Made by a program: the position numbers and the translations under genes. DNA of 64,000 nt from Romboutsia faecis (lineage in GTDB: Bacteria; Bacillota; Clostridia; Peptostreptococcales; Peptostreptococcaceae): the NCBI RefSeq assembly GCF_014323405.1, contig NZ_JACRWE010000005.1, positions 168,001 through 232,000 of the forward strand, written 5' to 3'. The notes below the pieces were generated by a model. That model saw nothing but the letters and a program-made list of their open reading frames with translations, was not told the DNA's origin and made no database searches. Shown piece by piece: positions 27,987 to 39,085 of this stretch (position 1 is the first letter of the stretch; each line of letters opens with the position of its first letter).

Positions 27987-29651
27987 GTGAAGATAAGTTA
28001 TAAGAATATTAAACGATATAGAGAGATACTACATATACTTATAAAATATGGATTTAGTTTTGCAGTGGAAAAATTAAATATGGAACAAGTTGCTTATAAA
28101 ATTCCTATAACTAGGCCAAATGAAGAACTAAAACATATGTCTACAGGGGAAAGAATAAGGAAGGCTTTTGAAGAGCTAGGTCCTACATATGTAAAACTAG
28201 GTCAAATATTAAGTACGAGAAGCGATATATTTGATCAGGACGTAATTGATGAGTTAAGTAACCTTAGGGATAATGTAGAAGAATTTAGTACAGATATAGC
28301 TAGAGCTATTTTTACTACTGAAACGGGGTTAGAAATAGATGAGGTTTTCAAGGAATTTAATAATAAACCTATTGCAGCTGCATCTATTGGACAAGTTTAT
28401 GAAGCTAAACTTTATTCTGGGGAAGATGTAATTGTAAAAATACAAAGACCAAATATAGAACAAACTATAAAGTCAGATTTAGAGATACTTCAAAGTGGGG
28501 CAAGTATACTAAATGACATTGCTAAAGACAATGAAACAAATTTTGAAAATATATTAGAAGAATTTAAAATTCAATTATTGAGAGAGTTGGATTACAATTT
28601 TGAAGCTATAAATGCCATAAAGTTTTATGAGATATTTAGAGATAGTGAAGATGTATATATACCAAAGATTTATAGCGAATATACTACTAAGAGAGTTTTA
28701 GTAATGGAAAGAATTATAGGTGTAAAGCTAAGTGATATAAGTACGATAAAGTCATTTGGATGGGATACTGAAAAAATAAGTGAAATTGGAGTAAAATCAC
28801 TATTTAAACAAGTTTTTGAATATGGATTTTTCCATGCTGATCCTCACCCGGGAAATATTTTTGTATTAAATAGTAATTGTATATCGTATATTGACTTTGG
28901 TATGGTGGGAATTGTTGATAAAAAGACATTTAGCACGTTAAATAGAATGGTATTAGCAGCTGTAGAAAAAAATGCTGATAAGATTATATATTTACTGGAA
29001 GAAATGGGAATAACAAATCAATCTATAGATAAAGAATCCCTTAGATTGGATTTATTATATTTACTTCATTATTATTATGACATTCCATTAGAAAAAATAA
29101 GCCTAACTAATATATTTAATGAAATATTTAGGTTTTTTAGAAAGTATAATATTACAATGCCAACGGAGCTTACAACATTAGCCAAAACAATAATAACCCT
29201 AGAAGGAACAGCTAGAGAGTTAAATCCAAACTTTACGGTATATTCTATAGGACAGGAGTTTATAAATTATTATTATAGTAATATATTTAATTCAAAATAT
29301 ATATTTGAAAGATCAAAGAATTCAGTAGAGGAGATTTATTTTGATTTAAAGAATATCCCAAAACAGTTAAGAGTTATTCTTAAAAATATAGAAAAAAATA
29401 ATATTAAAATTCACATAGATGATATAAAAGCACCTAAATTAGAGGAGCAATTAAGTGATCTTACTACTAATATATCTTTAAGTTTAGTTTTAGCATCTTT
29501 GGTAGTAGGTTCATCTTTAATAATTGCATCACCTAATATAGAACAAAATATATGGATAAGGTACCTTGCAATAGCCGGTTTCTCGGTTTCATTTTTAGTA
29601 GGTCTTGTACTGGTAATAACTATATTTAAAACTAAATATAAGCGGAAGTAG
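27987..29651 (+). CDS. ABC1/AarF/UbiB-family atypical kinase
   Basis: The roughly 554-residue UbiB-type protein has the KxGQ motif in GPTYVKLGQILSTR, Ala-rich loop AAASIGQVYEAKL, HADPHPGNIF and YIDFGMVG, then two C-terminal membrane segments (about 495-550). UbiB proteins are ATPases linked to quinone or lipid handling; an anaerobe without ubiquinone must use it otherwise. GTG 27987 is preferred because AGGAG ends 8 bases before it; a GTG at 27978 lies in that site. Confidence 0.92.
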   Translation: MKISYKNIKRYREILHILIKYGFSFAVEKLNMEQVAYKIPITRPNEELKHMSTGERIRKAFEELGPTYVKLGQILSTRSDIFDQDVIDELSNLRDNVEEFSTDIARAIFTTETGLEIDEVFKEFNNKPIAAASIGQVYEAKLYSGEDVIVKIQRPNIEQTIKSDLEILQSGASILNDIAKDNETNFENILEEFKIQLLRELDYNFEAINAIKFYEIFRDSEDVYIPKIYSEYTTKRVLVMERIIGVKLSDISTIKSFGWDTEKISEIGVKSLFKQVFEYGFFHADPHPGNIFVLNSNCISYIDFGMVGIVDKKTFSTLNRMVLAAVEKNADKIIYLLEEMGITNQSIDKESLRLDLLYLLHYYYDIPLEKISLTNIFNEIFRFFRKYNITMPTELTTLAKTIITLEGTARELNPNFTVYSIGQEFINYYYSNIFNSKYIFERSKNSVEEIYFDLKNIPKQLRVILKNIEKNNIKIHIDDIKAPKLEEQLSDLTTNISLSLVLASLVVGSSLIIASPNIEQNIWIRYLAIAGFSVSFLVGLVLVITIFKTKYKRK

Positions 29652-29662
29652 AGGTGAGTAAT

Positions 29663-32143
29663 TTGATTTTTAATAAAAAATGGACCCTAAAATATAAAGG
29701 GGAAGTAGAAAAAGATGAGTTAAGTGATAAAATAAAGATTTCTCCGGAAATTAGTCAAATTTTAAAAAATAGAGGAATAAAAGATGAAAGAGATTCAGAG
29801 ATATTTATGAATCCATCTTTAGATTACTTAAGAGATCCATTTTTAATGAAAGACATGGATAAAGCTGTAGATAGAATAAAGAAAGCTATAGATAATAATG
29901 AGAGTATATTTATATACGGAGATTATGATGTAGATGGAGTTTCTTCAACTTCTATTCTTTGTTTGTACTTTGATTCAATTAATTATCCAGTAAGTTATTA
30001 TATACCAAATAGGTTAGAAGAAGGATATGGAATTAATGAAGAAGCTATAAGAAAAATTAATGATCAAGGTTGTAAGTTAATTATAAGTGTAGACTGTGGT
30101 ATAACTTCAGTAAAGGAAGTTGAATTAGCAAATGAATTAGGAATAGATGTAATAATAACAGATCATCATGAGTGTCAAAGTGAAATTCCAAATGCATATG
30201 CAGTAGTAAACCCAAAACAAGAAGATTGTAACTATCCATTTGATATGCTGTGTGGATGTGGAGTTGCATTTAAATTAATACAAGCATTAACCCCTGAAGA
30301 TGTATTTAAAACTACTATGTATAATTATTTAGAAATAGCTACTCTAGCTACAATTTGTGATATTGTTCCCTTGGTAGATGAGAATAGAATAATAGTAAAA
30401 AATGGTTTAAAACTAATGAAAGAAGGGAAAAATTTAGGATTAAGAGAGCTTACTAAAATATGTGGAGTAGATACCGAAAAAATAGGTTCTTCACATATAG
30501 GATTTGCTATAGGTCCTAGAATCAATGCTTCTGGAAGATTAGGATATTCATATTTAGGAGTTCAGCTTTTTACAACTAAAGATGAACATGAAGCACATGA
30601 AATAGCAAGAATGCTAGAAGAAAAAAATAATGAAAGACAGATGATAGAAGCAAAAATGTACCATGAGGCTGAGGAAATAATAAAGTCTAATGAAAGATAC
30701 GAAAATGATAAGGTACTAGTAATAGCAAATGAAGGTTGGCAACATGGGATTATAGGAATCGTTGCATCAAAGCTTACAGAAAAATATTATAAGCCAACAA
30801 TACTTCTTACAGTAGAAGATGGTGAAGCTACGGGTTCAGCTAGATCTATAAAAGGATTTAGTATATTTGAAGCTCTTATGAAATGTAAGGATTTATTAAA
30901 TAAGTTTGGTGGACATGACCAAGCAGCAGGACTTGGGCTAGATGCAGATAAAGTAGATATACTTAGAGATGAGGTTAATAAAATTGCAGATTACAACTTA
31001 ACTTCAGAAGACATGATTGAGAATATCAATGTTGAATTTGAATTAGCTGAAGATAAGGTTAGCTTAGATTTAGTAGATGAATTACATAAATTAGAACCTT
31101 TTGGTCTTAGTAATCCAAGCCCGAGGTTTATTATGAGAAATTTAGTTTTAGATGATATATTTACTTTAGGTAAAAATAAACAACATTTAAAGCTTAATGT
31201 CTATAATGAAAATACTTATGAGTGTATTGGTTTTAATATGGCTCACTTAAAGGAAAACTTTAATCCTGGGGATAAGGTAGATATATTATTTCAATTAGAT
31301 GAAAATAATTATATGGGAAATAGAACCGTTCAGTTTTTACTTAAGGATATGAGATTAGCTCATCCTAAAAATGCTATGAAGGATAAACTTTCTTTAAAAT
31401 TATTTTCAAAAGTAGTTCCAAATAATAAAAATAACTTGTATACTATTAATTCTGGTGATGAAAACTTAATAAGCACAAATGTAAATGGGCAACATATAAT
31501 AGAAGGTAGTAAAGAGATTAATATATTTGATTATCTAGTCGAAAATACATTAGTAATAGCAAATACAGTAAATGGTTTTTATAGAGCGATATCGGATATT
31601 TCTCTCTTAGAGGATGATTTTGATGTCAATTATCGAGAAAATACTGTAAATTCAGCTAAACTACAACTTATATTTTCACCAAATATTGATAAAATAGACG
31701 TAAAAAGATATAATAATATTATTCTTTATGATTATTTATATAATAGTAAAGAATATTCGTATCTGAGTGAAAATACTAATCCACATTGTAATATAATTAA
31801 ATATTATAGTGAAATGGACCAGTTATATTTAAGGAACACAATTAATAACATCATTCCAGAGAGAGAAGAGTTTATAGTCGTATATAAGTTAGCTCTAGTA
31901 AATAAAGCTTTTGAATTTGATATGTTAGACATAAAAAAAATATTTAATATTATGCCGATAAAATTATTTGCAATATTAAATGTATTCAAAGAATTATCAC
32001 TATTAGATTTTAATTTAGATTACAACCAAAATAGAATATCTATAAACTTATTAGAAAAGCCAAATAAAAAATTAAATCTAGATGAGAGTGTTATACTTAA
32101 AAATCTAAAAGATTTAAGAGAAGAATATGCAAAGAGCTATTAG
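29663..32143 (+). CDS. recJ: Single-stranded-DNA-specific exonuclease RecJ
   Basis: RecJ degrades single-stranded DNA 5' to 3' in recombination and base-excision repair. At 826 residues it has the DHH domain ([21 protein letters not shown]), the DHHA1 domain ([12 protein letters not shown] near 420) and an OB fold. A ~250-residue C-terminal extension is typical of Firmicute RecJ. The start is probably TTG 29663 with GAGGTG 6 bases before it; GTG 29654 lies in that site. It is followed closely by apt. Confidence 0.95.
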   Translation: MIFNKKWTLKYKGEVEKDELSDKIKISPEISQILKNRGIKDERDSEIFMNPSLDYLRDPFLMKDMDKAVDRIKKAIDNNESIFIYGDYDVDGVSSTSILCLYFDSINYPVSYYIPNRLEEGYGINEEAIRKINDQGCKLIISVDCGITSVKEVELANELGIDVIITDHHECQSEIPNAYAVVNPKQEDCNYPFDMLCGCGVAFKLIQALTPEDVFKTTMYNYLEIATLATICDIVPLVDENRIIVKNGLKLMKEGKNLGLRELTKICGVDTEKIGSSHIGFAIGPRINASGRLGYSYLGVQLFTTKDEHEAHEIARMLEEKNNERQMIEAKMYHEAEEIIKSNERYENDKVLVIANEGWQHGIIGIVASKLTEKYYKPTILLTVEDGEATGSARSIKGFSIFEALMKCKDLLNKFGGHDQAAGLGLDADKVDILRDEVNKIADYNLTSEDMIENINVEFELAEDKVSLDLVDELHKLEPFGLSNPSPRFIMRNLVLDDIFTLGKNKQHLKLNVYNENTYECIGFNMAHLKENFNPGDKVDILFQLDENNYMGNRTVQFLLKDMRLAHPKNAMKDKLSLKLFSKVVPNNKNNLYTINSGDENLISTNVNGQHIIEGSKEINIFDYLVENTLVIANTVNGFYRAISDISLLEDDFDVNYRENTVNSAKLQLIFSPNIDKIDVKRYNNIILYDYLYNSKEYSYLSENTNPHCNIIKYYSEMDQLYLRNTINNIIPEREEFIVVYKLALVNKAFEFDMLDIKKIFNIMPIKLFAILNVFKELSLLDFNLDYNQNRISINLLEKPNKKLNLDESVILKNLKDLREEYAKSY

Positions 32144-32156
32144 GAGGTATTCCAAA

Positions 32157-32669
32157 ATGGATTTAAAAAAAGTAGTAAGAGAAATTGATGATTTTCCAAT
32201 CCCAGGAATAAGTTTCAAAGATATAACAACATTATTACAAGATGGTAAAGCGTTTAAGTACTCTATAGATGCTATAATAGAAGATTTAAAGGATAAAAAT
32301 GTAGATGTAATAGTAGGACCAGAAGCAAGAGGATTCTTAATGGGAACACCAGTTGCTTATGGTTTAGGTATAGGATTCGTTCCAGTTAGAAAACCAGGAA
32401 AATTACCTTCAGAAGTTGAAAGTTATGACTATGGTTTAGAATATGGAAAAGACACTTTAGAAATACATAAAGATGCTATAAAACCAGGTCAAAGAGTAGC
32501 AATAGTTGATGATTTATTAGCTACAGGAGGAACTATGGGAGCTGCAGCTAAACTTATAGAAAAGTTAGGCGGAGAAGTAGTGTCAATGCAGTTTTTAATA
32601 GAATTAGAAGAATTAAATGGTAGAGATAAATTACCTCAATACCATATAAACTCTCTAATAAAATACTAA
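32157..32669 (+). CDS. apt: Adenine phosphoribosyltransferase
   Basis: Apt salvages adenine to AMP using PRPP. The 170-residue protein shows [32 protein letters not shown] and the PRPP loop [14 protein letters not shown] 32157 follows AGGAGG and is 13 bases after the recJ stop; the longer frame begins inside recJ. The recJ-apt-rel order is conserved in Firmicutes. Confidence 0.97.
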   Translation: MDLKKVVREIDDFPIPGISFKDITTLLQDGKAFKYSIDAIIEDLKDKNVDVIVGPEARGFLMGTPVAYGLGIGFVPVRKPGKLPSEVESYDYGLEYGKDTLEIHKDAIKPGQRVAIVDDLLATGGTMGAAAKLIEKLGGEVVSMQFLIELEELNGRDKLPQYHINSLIKY

Positions 32670-32743
32670 GACTTTTACAATAGTTGGTATATAACCAACT
32701 ATTTTCATATATATTAAATTTCATACTTAAAATAGGTGGTATT

Positions 32744-34957
32744 ATGCATGATAAACAGCTACAAGAATTAGTTGAACAAATAAAAAAATATGCTCCAAAT
32801 GCTAATGTGGAGCTAGTGGAAAAAGCTTATTACTTTGGGAAGAAAGCTCATGAAGGGCAATTTAGAAAATCTGGGGAACCTTACTTTATACATCCAATAG
32901 CAGTAGCGCATATTTTGGCCTCAATGGAATTAGATATAGAAACAATAACGGCAGGACTTTTACATGATGTAGTAGAAGATACTGAATATACTTATGAAGA
33001 TATAGAAAAAGAGTTTGGTAAAGAAGTTGCAGATTTAGTTGATGGAGTAACAAAACTAGGTCAAATAAAATACCAGTCAAAAGAAGAAACACAAGCAGAG
33101 AATTTAAGAAAAATGTTTCTTGCTATGGCAAAAGATATAAGAGTAATTCTTATAAAGTTAGCTGATAGACTTCATAATATGAGAACATTAAAATACATGT
33201 CTCCTGAAAAAGCGAAATCAAAAGCTAAAGAAACATTAGAAATTTACGGTGGTATAGCTAATAGATTAGGGATATCTAAAATTAAGTTAGAATTAGAAGA
33301 TTTAGCTTTAAGATATACTGATCCAGAAGGATACTATGATTTAGTTGATAAAGTAGCTATAAAGAGAAGTCAAAGAGAAGCTTATATAGAACAAATAGTT
33401 GAATTACTAAGTAAAAAAATAGATGAAGTAAATATACATTGTGATGTATACGGTAGACCTAAGCATTTTTACAGTATTTATAGAAAAATGAAAGATAAGC
33501 ATAAAAGCTTTGAAGAGATATTTGATTTAACTGCTGTAAGAATAATCGTTGATACAGTGAAAGATTGTTATGCTGTTCTTGGACTTGTTCATACATTATG
33601 GAAACCAATGCCAGGACGTTTTAAAGATTATATTGCGATGCCAAAACCTAATATGTATCAATCACTTCATACTACAGTAATAGGTCCTAATGGGGAACCT
33701 GTTGAAATTCAAATAAGAACTGTAGAGATGCATACAATAGCAGAATGTGGTATTGCTGCTCACTGGAAATACAAAGAAGGAAAAACTAACGTAAAAGAAG
33801 ATACAGTACAAGAGAAACTTCAATGGTTAAGACAAATGATGGAGTGGGAAAAAGATCTAAAAGACCCACATGAATTCTTAGATGCTTTAAAAGAAGATGT
33901 ATTCAATAGCCAAGTTTATGTATTTACTCCAAAAGGTGATGTAGTAGAGATGCCTGCAGGGGCTACACCTATAGATTTTGCATACAGAGTGCATACAAAT
34001 GTAGGTAATAAATGTGTAGGTGCAAAAATAGATGGGAAAATAGTTCCAATAGATTATAAGCTTCAAAATGGTAATATAGTTGAAATATTGACTTCATCAA
34101 ATTCTAATGGACCAAGTAGGGACTGGCTAAATATTGTTAAGACTCCAAATGCAAAAAGTAGAATAAGACAATGGTTTAAGAAAGAAAGAAGAGAAGAAAA
34201 TATTGAGAGAGGTTTAGAACTTTTAGAAAAGGAATTTAAAAAATATGGATTACCTTTAAAAGACTCAGCCCTTGAAAAATACATGCTTCAAATAGCTAAA
34301 AAGCTTAATCAGCCAAGTGTGGAGGATTTAGTTGCAACTATTGGATATGGTGGAATAATGGTATCTCAAGTTGTTCCTAAACTTAGAGATTATTATATAA
34401 AAGAAATTAAGAAACAACAAAAAGATAATGCTAAATCAAAAGAAGAAGAGTTTGAAAAGCATAATCTAAGTGATGCTGAATATAAGAAAAAGAGAAAGAA
34501 AAACAACTGTCAAGGTGTTATAGTTGAAGGATTAGATAATATATTAATAAGGTTTGCTAAATGTTGTAATCCACTTCCTGGTGATGAAATTATAGGCTAT
34601 ATAACTAAAGGAAGAGGAGTAGCAATTCATAGAAAAGACTGTGTAAATGCTCAACAAGAAGGTGAATTATTTAAAAATAGATTAATAAATGTAGCGTGGG
34701 CTGATTCTGAAAGAGGTAAATTTGAAGGTGAAATCCAAATTAAAGCAGCAGATAGAAAAGGTATAATAAATGATATAACTCATATGGTAGCTGTAGATAA
34801 AGCTGGACTTAACGGGATAAATGCTAGAAAAGGAAAAGAAGAGGTTGTTAATATAAATTTATTAATCGAAGTTAATAACATAAATGAATTAAAAGAATTA
34901 ATGAGAAAAATAAAAGCAATCCCAGGTGTTGAAGAAATATATAGAGTAAAAAATTAG
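32744..34957 (+). CDS. relA: Bifunctional (p)ppGpp synthetase/hydrolase
   Basis: The long Rel enzyme makes and degrades the stringent alarmone. In 737 residues it has an HD hydrolase with intact LLHDVVEDT, a synthetase domain ([24 protein letters not shown] ... [13 protein letters not shown]), TGS ([22 protein letters not shown]) and a C-terminal conserved-Cys region ([19 protein letters not shown]). An ACT domain completes it. Both active sites look complete. ATG 32744 follows AGGTGG; the upstream extension is discarded. Confidence 0.96.
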   Translation: MHDKQLQELVEQIKKYAPNANVELVEKAYYFGKKAHEGQFRKSGEPYFIHPIAVAHILASMELDIETITAGLLHDVVEDTEYTYEDIEKEFGKEVADLVDGVTKLGQIKYQSKEETQAENLRKMFLAMAKDIRVILIKLADRLHNMRTLKYMSPEKAKSKAKETLEIYGGIANRLGISKIKLELEDLALRYTDPEGYYDLVDKVAIKRSQREAYIEQIVELLSKKIDEVNIHCDVYGRPKHFYSIYRKMKDKHKSFEEIFDLTAVRIIVDTVKDCYAVLGLVHTLWKPMPGRFKDYIAMPKPNMYQSLHTTVIGPNGEPVEIQIRTVEMHTIAECGIAAHWKYKEGKTNVKEDTVQEKLQWLRQMMEWEKDLKDPHEFLDALKEDVFNSQVYVFTPKGDVVEMPAGATPIDFAYRVHTNVGNKCVGAKIDGKIVPIDYKLQNGNIVEILTSSNSNGPSRDWLNIVKTPNAKSRIRQWFKKERREENIERGLELLEKEFKKYGLPLKDSALEKYMLQIAKKLNQPSVEDLVATIGYGGIMVSQVVPKLRDYYIKEIKKQQKDNAKSKEEEFEKHNLSDAEYKKKRKKNNCQGVIVEGLDNILIRFAKCCNPLPGDEIIGYITKGRGVAIHRKDCVNAQQEGELFKNRLINVAWADSERGKFEGEIQIKAADRKGIINDITHMVAVDKAGLNGINARKGKEEVVNINLLIEVNNINELKELMRKIKAIPGVEEIYRVKN

Positions 34958-34967
34958 GAGGAACGAA

Positions 34968-35417
34968 ATGAGAGCAGTAGTACAAAGAGTATCTTCTTCT
35001 AAGGTAACTGTAGAAGGTCAGGTTACAGGAGAAATAAATAAAGGTTTACTTGTTTTATTAGGGGTAACTCATGAAGATACATCTAAAGATGTAGACTATA
35101 TTATAGATAAAACTTTAAACTTAAGAATTTTCGAAGATGAAAATGAAAAAATGAATTTATCTCTAAAAGATATAGGAGGAGAACTTTTAGTAGTTTCTCA
35201 ATTTACTTTATATGGTGATTGTAGAAAAGGTAGAAGACCTAGTTTTTCTACAGCAGCTAGACCAGAACATGCAACTCCTTTATATGAGGAATTTATAGAA
35301 AGAGTAAAAGCAGAAGGGATAAATGTTGGAACTGGACAGTTCGGAGCTCATATGATGGTTGACTTAACTAATGATGGACCAGTGACTATATTATTAGATT
35401 CAAGTAAATCGTTCTAG
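34968..35417 (+). CDS. dtd: D-aminoacyl-tRNA deacylase
   Basis: Dtd removes D-amino acids mischarged on tRNA. The 149-residue protein has [34 protein letters not shown] and the cross-subunit [11 protein letters not shown] loop. AGGAGG precedes the ATG; 10 bases separate it from rel, as in other Firmicutes. Confidence 0.97.
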   Translation: MRAVVQRVSSSKVTVEGQVTGEINKGLLVLLGVTHEDTSKDVDYIIDKTLNLRIFEDENEKMNLSLKDIGGELLVVSQFTLYGDCRKGRRPSFSTAARPEHATPLYEEFIERVKAEGINVGTGQFGAHMMVDLTNDGPVTILLDSSKSF

Positions 35418-35429
35418 GGGGAAAATAAA

Positions 35430-36047
35430 ATGATAATAGAAACAATAGAAGATAGATTTATGGGTGAAAACACATATTTATTAGGTGATGAAAAAAGTAA
35501 TAAATGTGCAATAATAGACCCAGGAGCAAGTCTTATAGATATATTATCAGCAGTAAGAAATAGAAAATTTACTGTTGAGTATATAATATTAACTCATGGC
35601 CATGCAGACCATATAGCAAATGTAAATAAGTTAAAAGCTGAAACAAATGCAAAAATAGTGGCTCATGAAAATGAAGAGGAACTTTTGATAGACAGAAAGA
35701 AAAACTTAAGTGTTAGGTTCCCATGTGGCCCTCAAGAGTTTGATGCTGATGTCTATGTTAAAGATAAAGATAGATTAGAATTAGGAGAACTTAGACTTAC
35801 ATTTATTCATACACCAGGGCATACACCAGGTGGAATGTGTATAAAAGTAGGTGATCATATGTTTACAGGAGATACTCTATTTGCTGGAAGTATAGGAAGA
35901 ACAGATTTCTATGGCGGAGATTTCAAGCAAATGACTAAATCTCTTAATAAACTAAAAAACTATAACGGAAATACAATAATCTATCCAGGTCACGGACCAA
36001 GTTCTACAATTGAGATAGAGAAGCTTACTAATCCATACATGGGGTAG
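35430..36047 (+). CDS. Metallo-beta-lactamase-fold hydrolase (glyoxalase II-like)
   Basis: The 205-residue enzyme has THGHADHI (HxHxDH zinc motif), HTPGHTPGG, GDTLFAGSIGR and YPGHGP, complete for two metals. It belongs to the YqgX-type group near glyoxalase II; the thioester substrate is not known. It follows dtd at 12 bases and precedes hemZ, an order seen in clostridial rel-dtd-hemZ-hisS clusters. Confidence 0.92.
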   Translation: MIIETIEDRFMGENTYLLGDEKSNKCAIIDPGASLIDILSAVRNRKFTVEYIILTHGHADHIANVNKLKAETNAKIVAHENEEELLIDRKKNLSVRFPCGPQEFDADVYVKDKDRLELGELRLTFIHTPGHTPGGMCIKVGDHMFTGDTLFAGSIGRTDFYGGDFKQMTKSLNKLKNYNGNTIIYPGHGPSSTIEIEKLTNPYMG

Positions 36048-36051
36048 TTTA

Positions 36052-36100
36052 GGTAATAGGGTGGTTGAATATAAGTTTTGACCATCTGTGACCTTCTTCT
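36052..36100 (+). other. Hairpin with GGGTGGTT...CATCTGTGA pattern before hemZ
   Basis: AGGT/ACCT and GGTGGTT/GACCATC form a two-part stem in the 112-base gap before hemZ. The same GGGTGGT and CATCTGTGA blocks occur in the scfA-scfB gap. Confidence 0.4.
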
Positions 36101-36159
36101 CTATAACACATAATATGAAATTAGAAGTTTCGTGGTAAAAAAGAGAAGGAGAAGACGTT

Positions 36160-37632
36160 ATGTTAGGTGTAATTTTAAAGGGTCATGATTATAAGTATGA
36201 AGTGGCTGAACTGATAAAGTTATTTACTACTCAATTTAAGTTCGTTGATAATAAAGATGTAGGAATGATGTTAGAAAATAGTGTTGTTTTTTATAATGAT
36301 AAGGTATTTTCTAAGACTGTTTACCTTGAAAATTATCAGGTTATTTATGATTCCCTTGATCATAGAAATATAGAAGGTTTATCAGAACAGGAGATTAAGA
36401 AGGTTACTAAGGAAACAATTAAGAGAAGCATGTATAATGTTTTAATGAAGAAGTTTAATTCTTATGTTCCTTGGGGAATACTTACAGGTATAAGGCCTGT
36501 GAAGATAGTGCACACTCTCCTTGATAAAAACTTAAGTGAAGAAGATATTAGAGAAAATCTAAAAACTAATTATTTAATTAGTGATGAAAAAATAGATTTA
36601 GCTTTAAATATTGCAAAAAGGGAAAGAAAATTTATTTACCCTATAGATGAAAATAAGATTTCTTTATATGTAAGTATTCCATTTTGTCCAACAAGATGTT
36701 ATTACTGTTCATTCCCTGCAAATCCTTTAAAACAATTTGGACATTTAAAGAAAAATTATCTTGAAAAGTTAATAATAGAGATAAAAGGACTAGCAAAATT
36801 ACTTCAAGAAACTAATAAAGAAATAGAAACTTTATATATTGGTGGTGGAACGCCTACTACTTTAGATGCAGATGAAATGGACATATTAATAAAGGCTTTA
36901 TTTAAAGAATTAGATTTAAGTAAGATAAAAGAGTTTACAGTAGAAGCTGGAAGACCAGATACTATAAATAGAGAAATACTAGAATGTTTAAAGAAAAACA
37001 ATGTTACTAGAATAAGTATAAATCCTCAAACTATGAACCAAGAAACTTTAGATAAAATAGGACGTGGTCATAGTGTTGAAGAAATAAAAGAAGCTTTTAA
37101 CTTAGCTAGAGAAATAGGATTTGATAACATAAATATGGACTTAATCCTAGGTCTTGAAGGTGAAAATGTTGAGATGGTAAGAAATACTTTAGAAGAAATT
37201 AAAAAACTATCTCCAGAAAGTTTAACTGTTCACACTTTAGCAATAAAAAGAGCATCTAAGTTAAAAGAAAAGATGGACGAGTATGTACTTACTCAATATG
37301 AAGAGATGGTCAAGATGATTGATTTATCAATGGAATATGCAAAAGAAATGAATCTTAATCCATATTATATGTATCGTCAAAAGCAAATGCTTGGAAATCT
37401 TGAAAATATAGGTTATGCTAAGGAAGGATACGAATGCATCTACAATATGCAAATAATGGAAGAAAAACAAAGCAACTATGCATTAGGAGCTGGTTCTATA
37501 TCTAAGTTTGTATATGTTGATGAGGATCGAATTGAAAGAGTAGAAAACGTGAAGAACGTTGAGCAATACATAGATAGAGTAGAAGAAATGATTGATAGAA
37601 AGAAAGAGGAGGTTCTAAAGAATGCTAACTAA
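36160..37632 (+). CDS. hemZ: Oxygen-independent coproporphyrinogen III oxidase-like HemZ
   Basis: HemZ is a radical-SAM protein of the HemN family. The 490-residue chain has a ~165-residue N-terminal extension, then SIPFCPTRCYYCSF (CxxxCxxC), GGGTPTTL and SINPQTMN, and the C-terminal HemN-like part. Whether clostridial HemZ makes protoporphyrinogen or serves other tetrapyrroles is open. GAAGGAG precedes the ATG. Its end overlaps hisS by 11 bases. Confidence 0.92.
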   Translation: MLGVILKGHDYKYEVAELIKLFTTQFKFVDNKDVGMMLENSVVFYNDKVFSKTVYLENYQVIYDSLDHRNIEGLSEQEIKKVTKETIKRSMYNVLMKKFNSYVPWGILTGIRPVKIVHTLLDKNLSEEDIRENLKTNYLISDEKIDLALNIAKRERKFIYPIDENKISLYVSIPFCPTRCYYCSFPANPLKQFGHLKKNYLEKLIIEIKGLAKLLQETNKEIETLYIGGGTPTTLDADEMDILIKALFKELDLSKIKEFTVEAGRPDTINREILECLKKNNVTRISINPQTMNQETLDKIGRGHSVEEIKEAFNLAREIGFDNINMDLILGLEGENVEMVRNTLEEIKKLSPESLTVHTLAIKRASKLKEKMDEYVLTQYEEMVKMIDLSMEYAKEMNLNPYYMYRQKQMLGNLENIGYAKEGYECIYNMQIMEEKQSNYALGAGSISKFVYVDEDRIERVENVKNVEQYIDRVEEMIDRKKEEVLKNAN

Positions 37633-38884
37633 AGCACCTAGAGGAACAAAAGACATAACTCCAAAAGAGTCATACAAATGGAATTATGTAGAAAACAAAT
37701 TTAGAGAAATATGTGGATTATACGGATATGAGGAAATGAGAACTCCAATATTCGAACATACAGAATTATTTAAAAGAAGCGTTGGAGACACTACTGATAT
37801 AGTTCAAAAAGAAATGTACTCATTCCAAGATAAGGGGGAAAGGGATATAACTTTAAAGCCAGAAGGAACTGCTGGTGTAATAAGAGCATTTATAGAAAAT
37901 AAATTATATTCTGATGCTCAGCCAACAAAGTTATTCTATATAACACCTTGTTTTAGATATGAAAGACCACAAGCAGGTAGACAAAGACAATTCCACCAAT
38001 TTGGAGTTGAAGCAATAGGTAGCGATAACCCTTCTTTAGATGCAGAGGTAATATCTTTAGCTATACAATTCTTCAATGAAGTAGGACTTAAAGATTTAGC
38101 AGTTAGTATAAACTCAGTTGGATGTCCAACTTGTAGAGCAGAGTACAATGCTAAATTAAAAGAATACTTAGATGCAAAATCAGATGTATTATGTGCTACT
38201 TGCTTAGATAGAAAAGATAAAAATCCTATGAGAGTTATAGATTGTAAAAATCCAACTTGCCAAGAGAATTTACAAGATGTACCTTTTATGATTGACCATA
38301 TATGTGATGATTGTAAAGATCATTTTGAAAAATTACAAAAATACTTAACAGAAATGGATGTTAACTTTATAGTTGATAAAACAATAGTTAGAGGTCTTGA
38401 CTACTACAAAAAAACTGCATTTGAAATAATATCTAATGATATAGGATCTCAAAGTACAGTTTGTGGTGGAGGAAGATACGATGGACTAGTTGAACAAATA
38501 GGTGGGCCAAAGGGAACAAGTGGTATAGGATTTGGTCTAGGTGTTGAAAGATTATTATTAACTATGGAAAACAACAATATAGAAATAGAAAACCCACAAT
38601 CAACAGATATATACATAGTAACAATAGGTGATGAAGCTAAAACTAAGAGCTTCAAGCTATTAAAAGACTTAAGATACAATCACATTAGTGCTGACAGTGA
38701 TCACTTAGATAGAAGTGTAAAAGCACAATTTAAATACTCAGATAAAATAAACGCTAAATTCACAATAGTAATAGGTGAAGATGAACTAGCAAATGACAGT
38801 GCAACGCTAAAAAATATGAAAACATCAGAACAAATAACTGTTAAATTAAGTGAATTAGTAGAAGAATTAAAAAATAGATTATAA
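37622..38884 (+). CDS. hisS: Histidyl-tRNA synthetase
   Basis: The 420-residue class II synthetase has motif 1 PIFEHTELFKRSVGDTTDIVQKEMY, motif 2 FRYERPQAGRQRQFHQFG and histidine-binding VRGLDYYKKTAFEI. Motif 3 is GFGLGVERLLL, and an anticodon-binding domain ends the chain. The start ATG lies inside the hemZ end, with GAGGAGG 9 bases ahead. No T-box leader is possible because the start is embedded in hemZ. Confidence 0.97.
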   Translation: MLTKAPRGTKDITPKESYKWNYVENKFREICGLYGYEEMRTPIFEHTELFKRSVGDTTDIVQKEMYSFQDKGERDITLKPEGTAGVIRAFIENKLYSDAQPTKLFYITPCFRYERPQAGRQRQFHQFGVEAIGSDNPSLDAEVISLAIQFFNEVGLKDLAVSINSVGCPTCRAEYNAKLKEYLDAKSDVLCATCLDRKDKNPMRVIDCKNPTCQENLQDVPFMIDHICDDCKDHFEKLQKYLTEMDVNFIVDKTIVRGLDYYKKTAFEIISNDIGSQSTVCGGGRYDGLVEQIGGPKGTSGIGFGLGVERLLLTMENNNIEIENPQSTDIYIVTIGDEAKTKSFKLLKDLRYNHISADSDHLDRSVKAQFKYSDKINAKFTIVIGEDELANDSATLKNMKTSEQITVKLSELVEELKNRL

Positions 38885-39043
38885 ATTTTTTATAACAACT
38901 AAATATAATTAATACGAAATAATGCTAATATGAATAGCGTTATATTGATTAAATTTAAAATAAACTTTATACTAAGTAAAGTAAACAAATAACAACCATA
39001 ACAAAAATATAACATAACAAACAATACGCGCATCAAAAATTAT

Positions 39044-39063
39044 AATATAGGTTTTCCTATATT
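39044..39063 (+). other. Small hairpin next to the aspS ribosome site
   Basis: AATATAGG/CCTATATT with a TTTT loop stands 8 bases before AAAGGAGG. The rest of the 38885-39085 gap is AT-rich; I see no T-box features. Confidence 0.4.
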
Positions 39064-39085
39064 AACAATTAAAGGAGGACTATAA

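Noticed and set aside
38885..39085. T-box leader before aspS
   Set aside because: No AGGGTGGNACCGCG-type T-box sequence and no specifier stem; only a small hairpin near the ribosome site.
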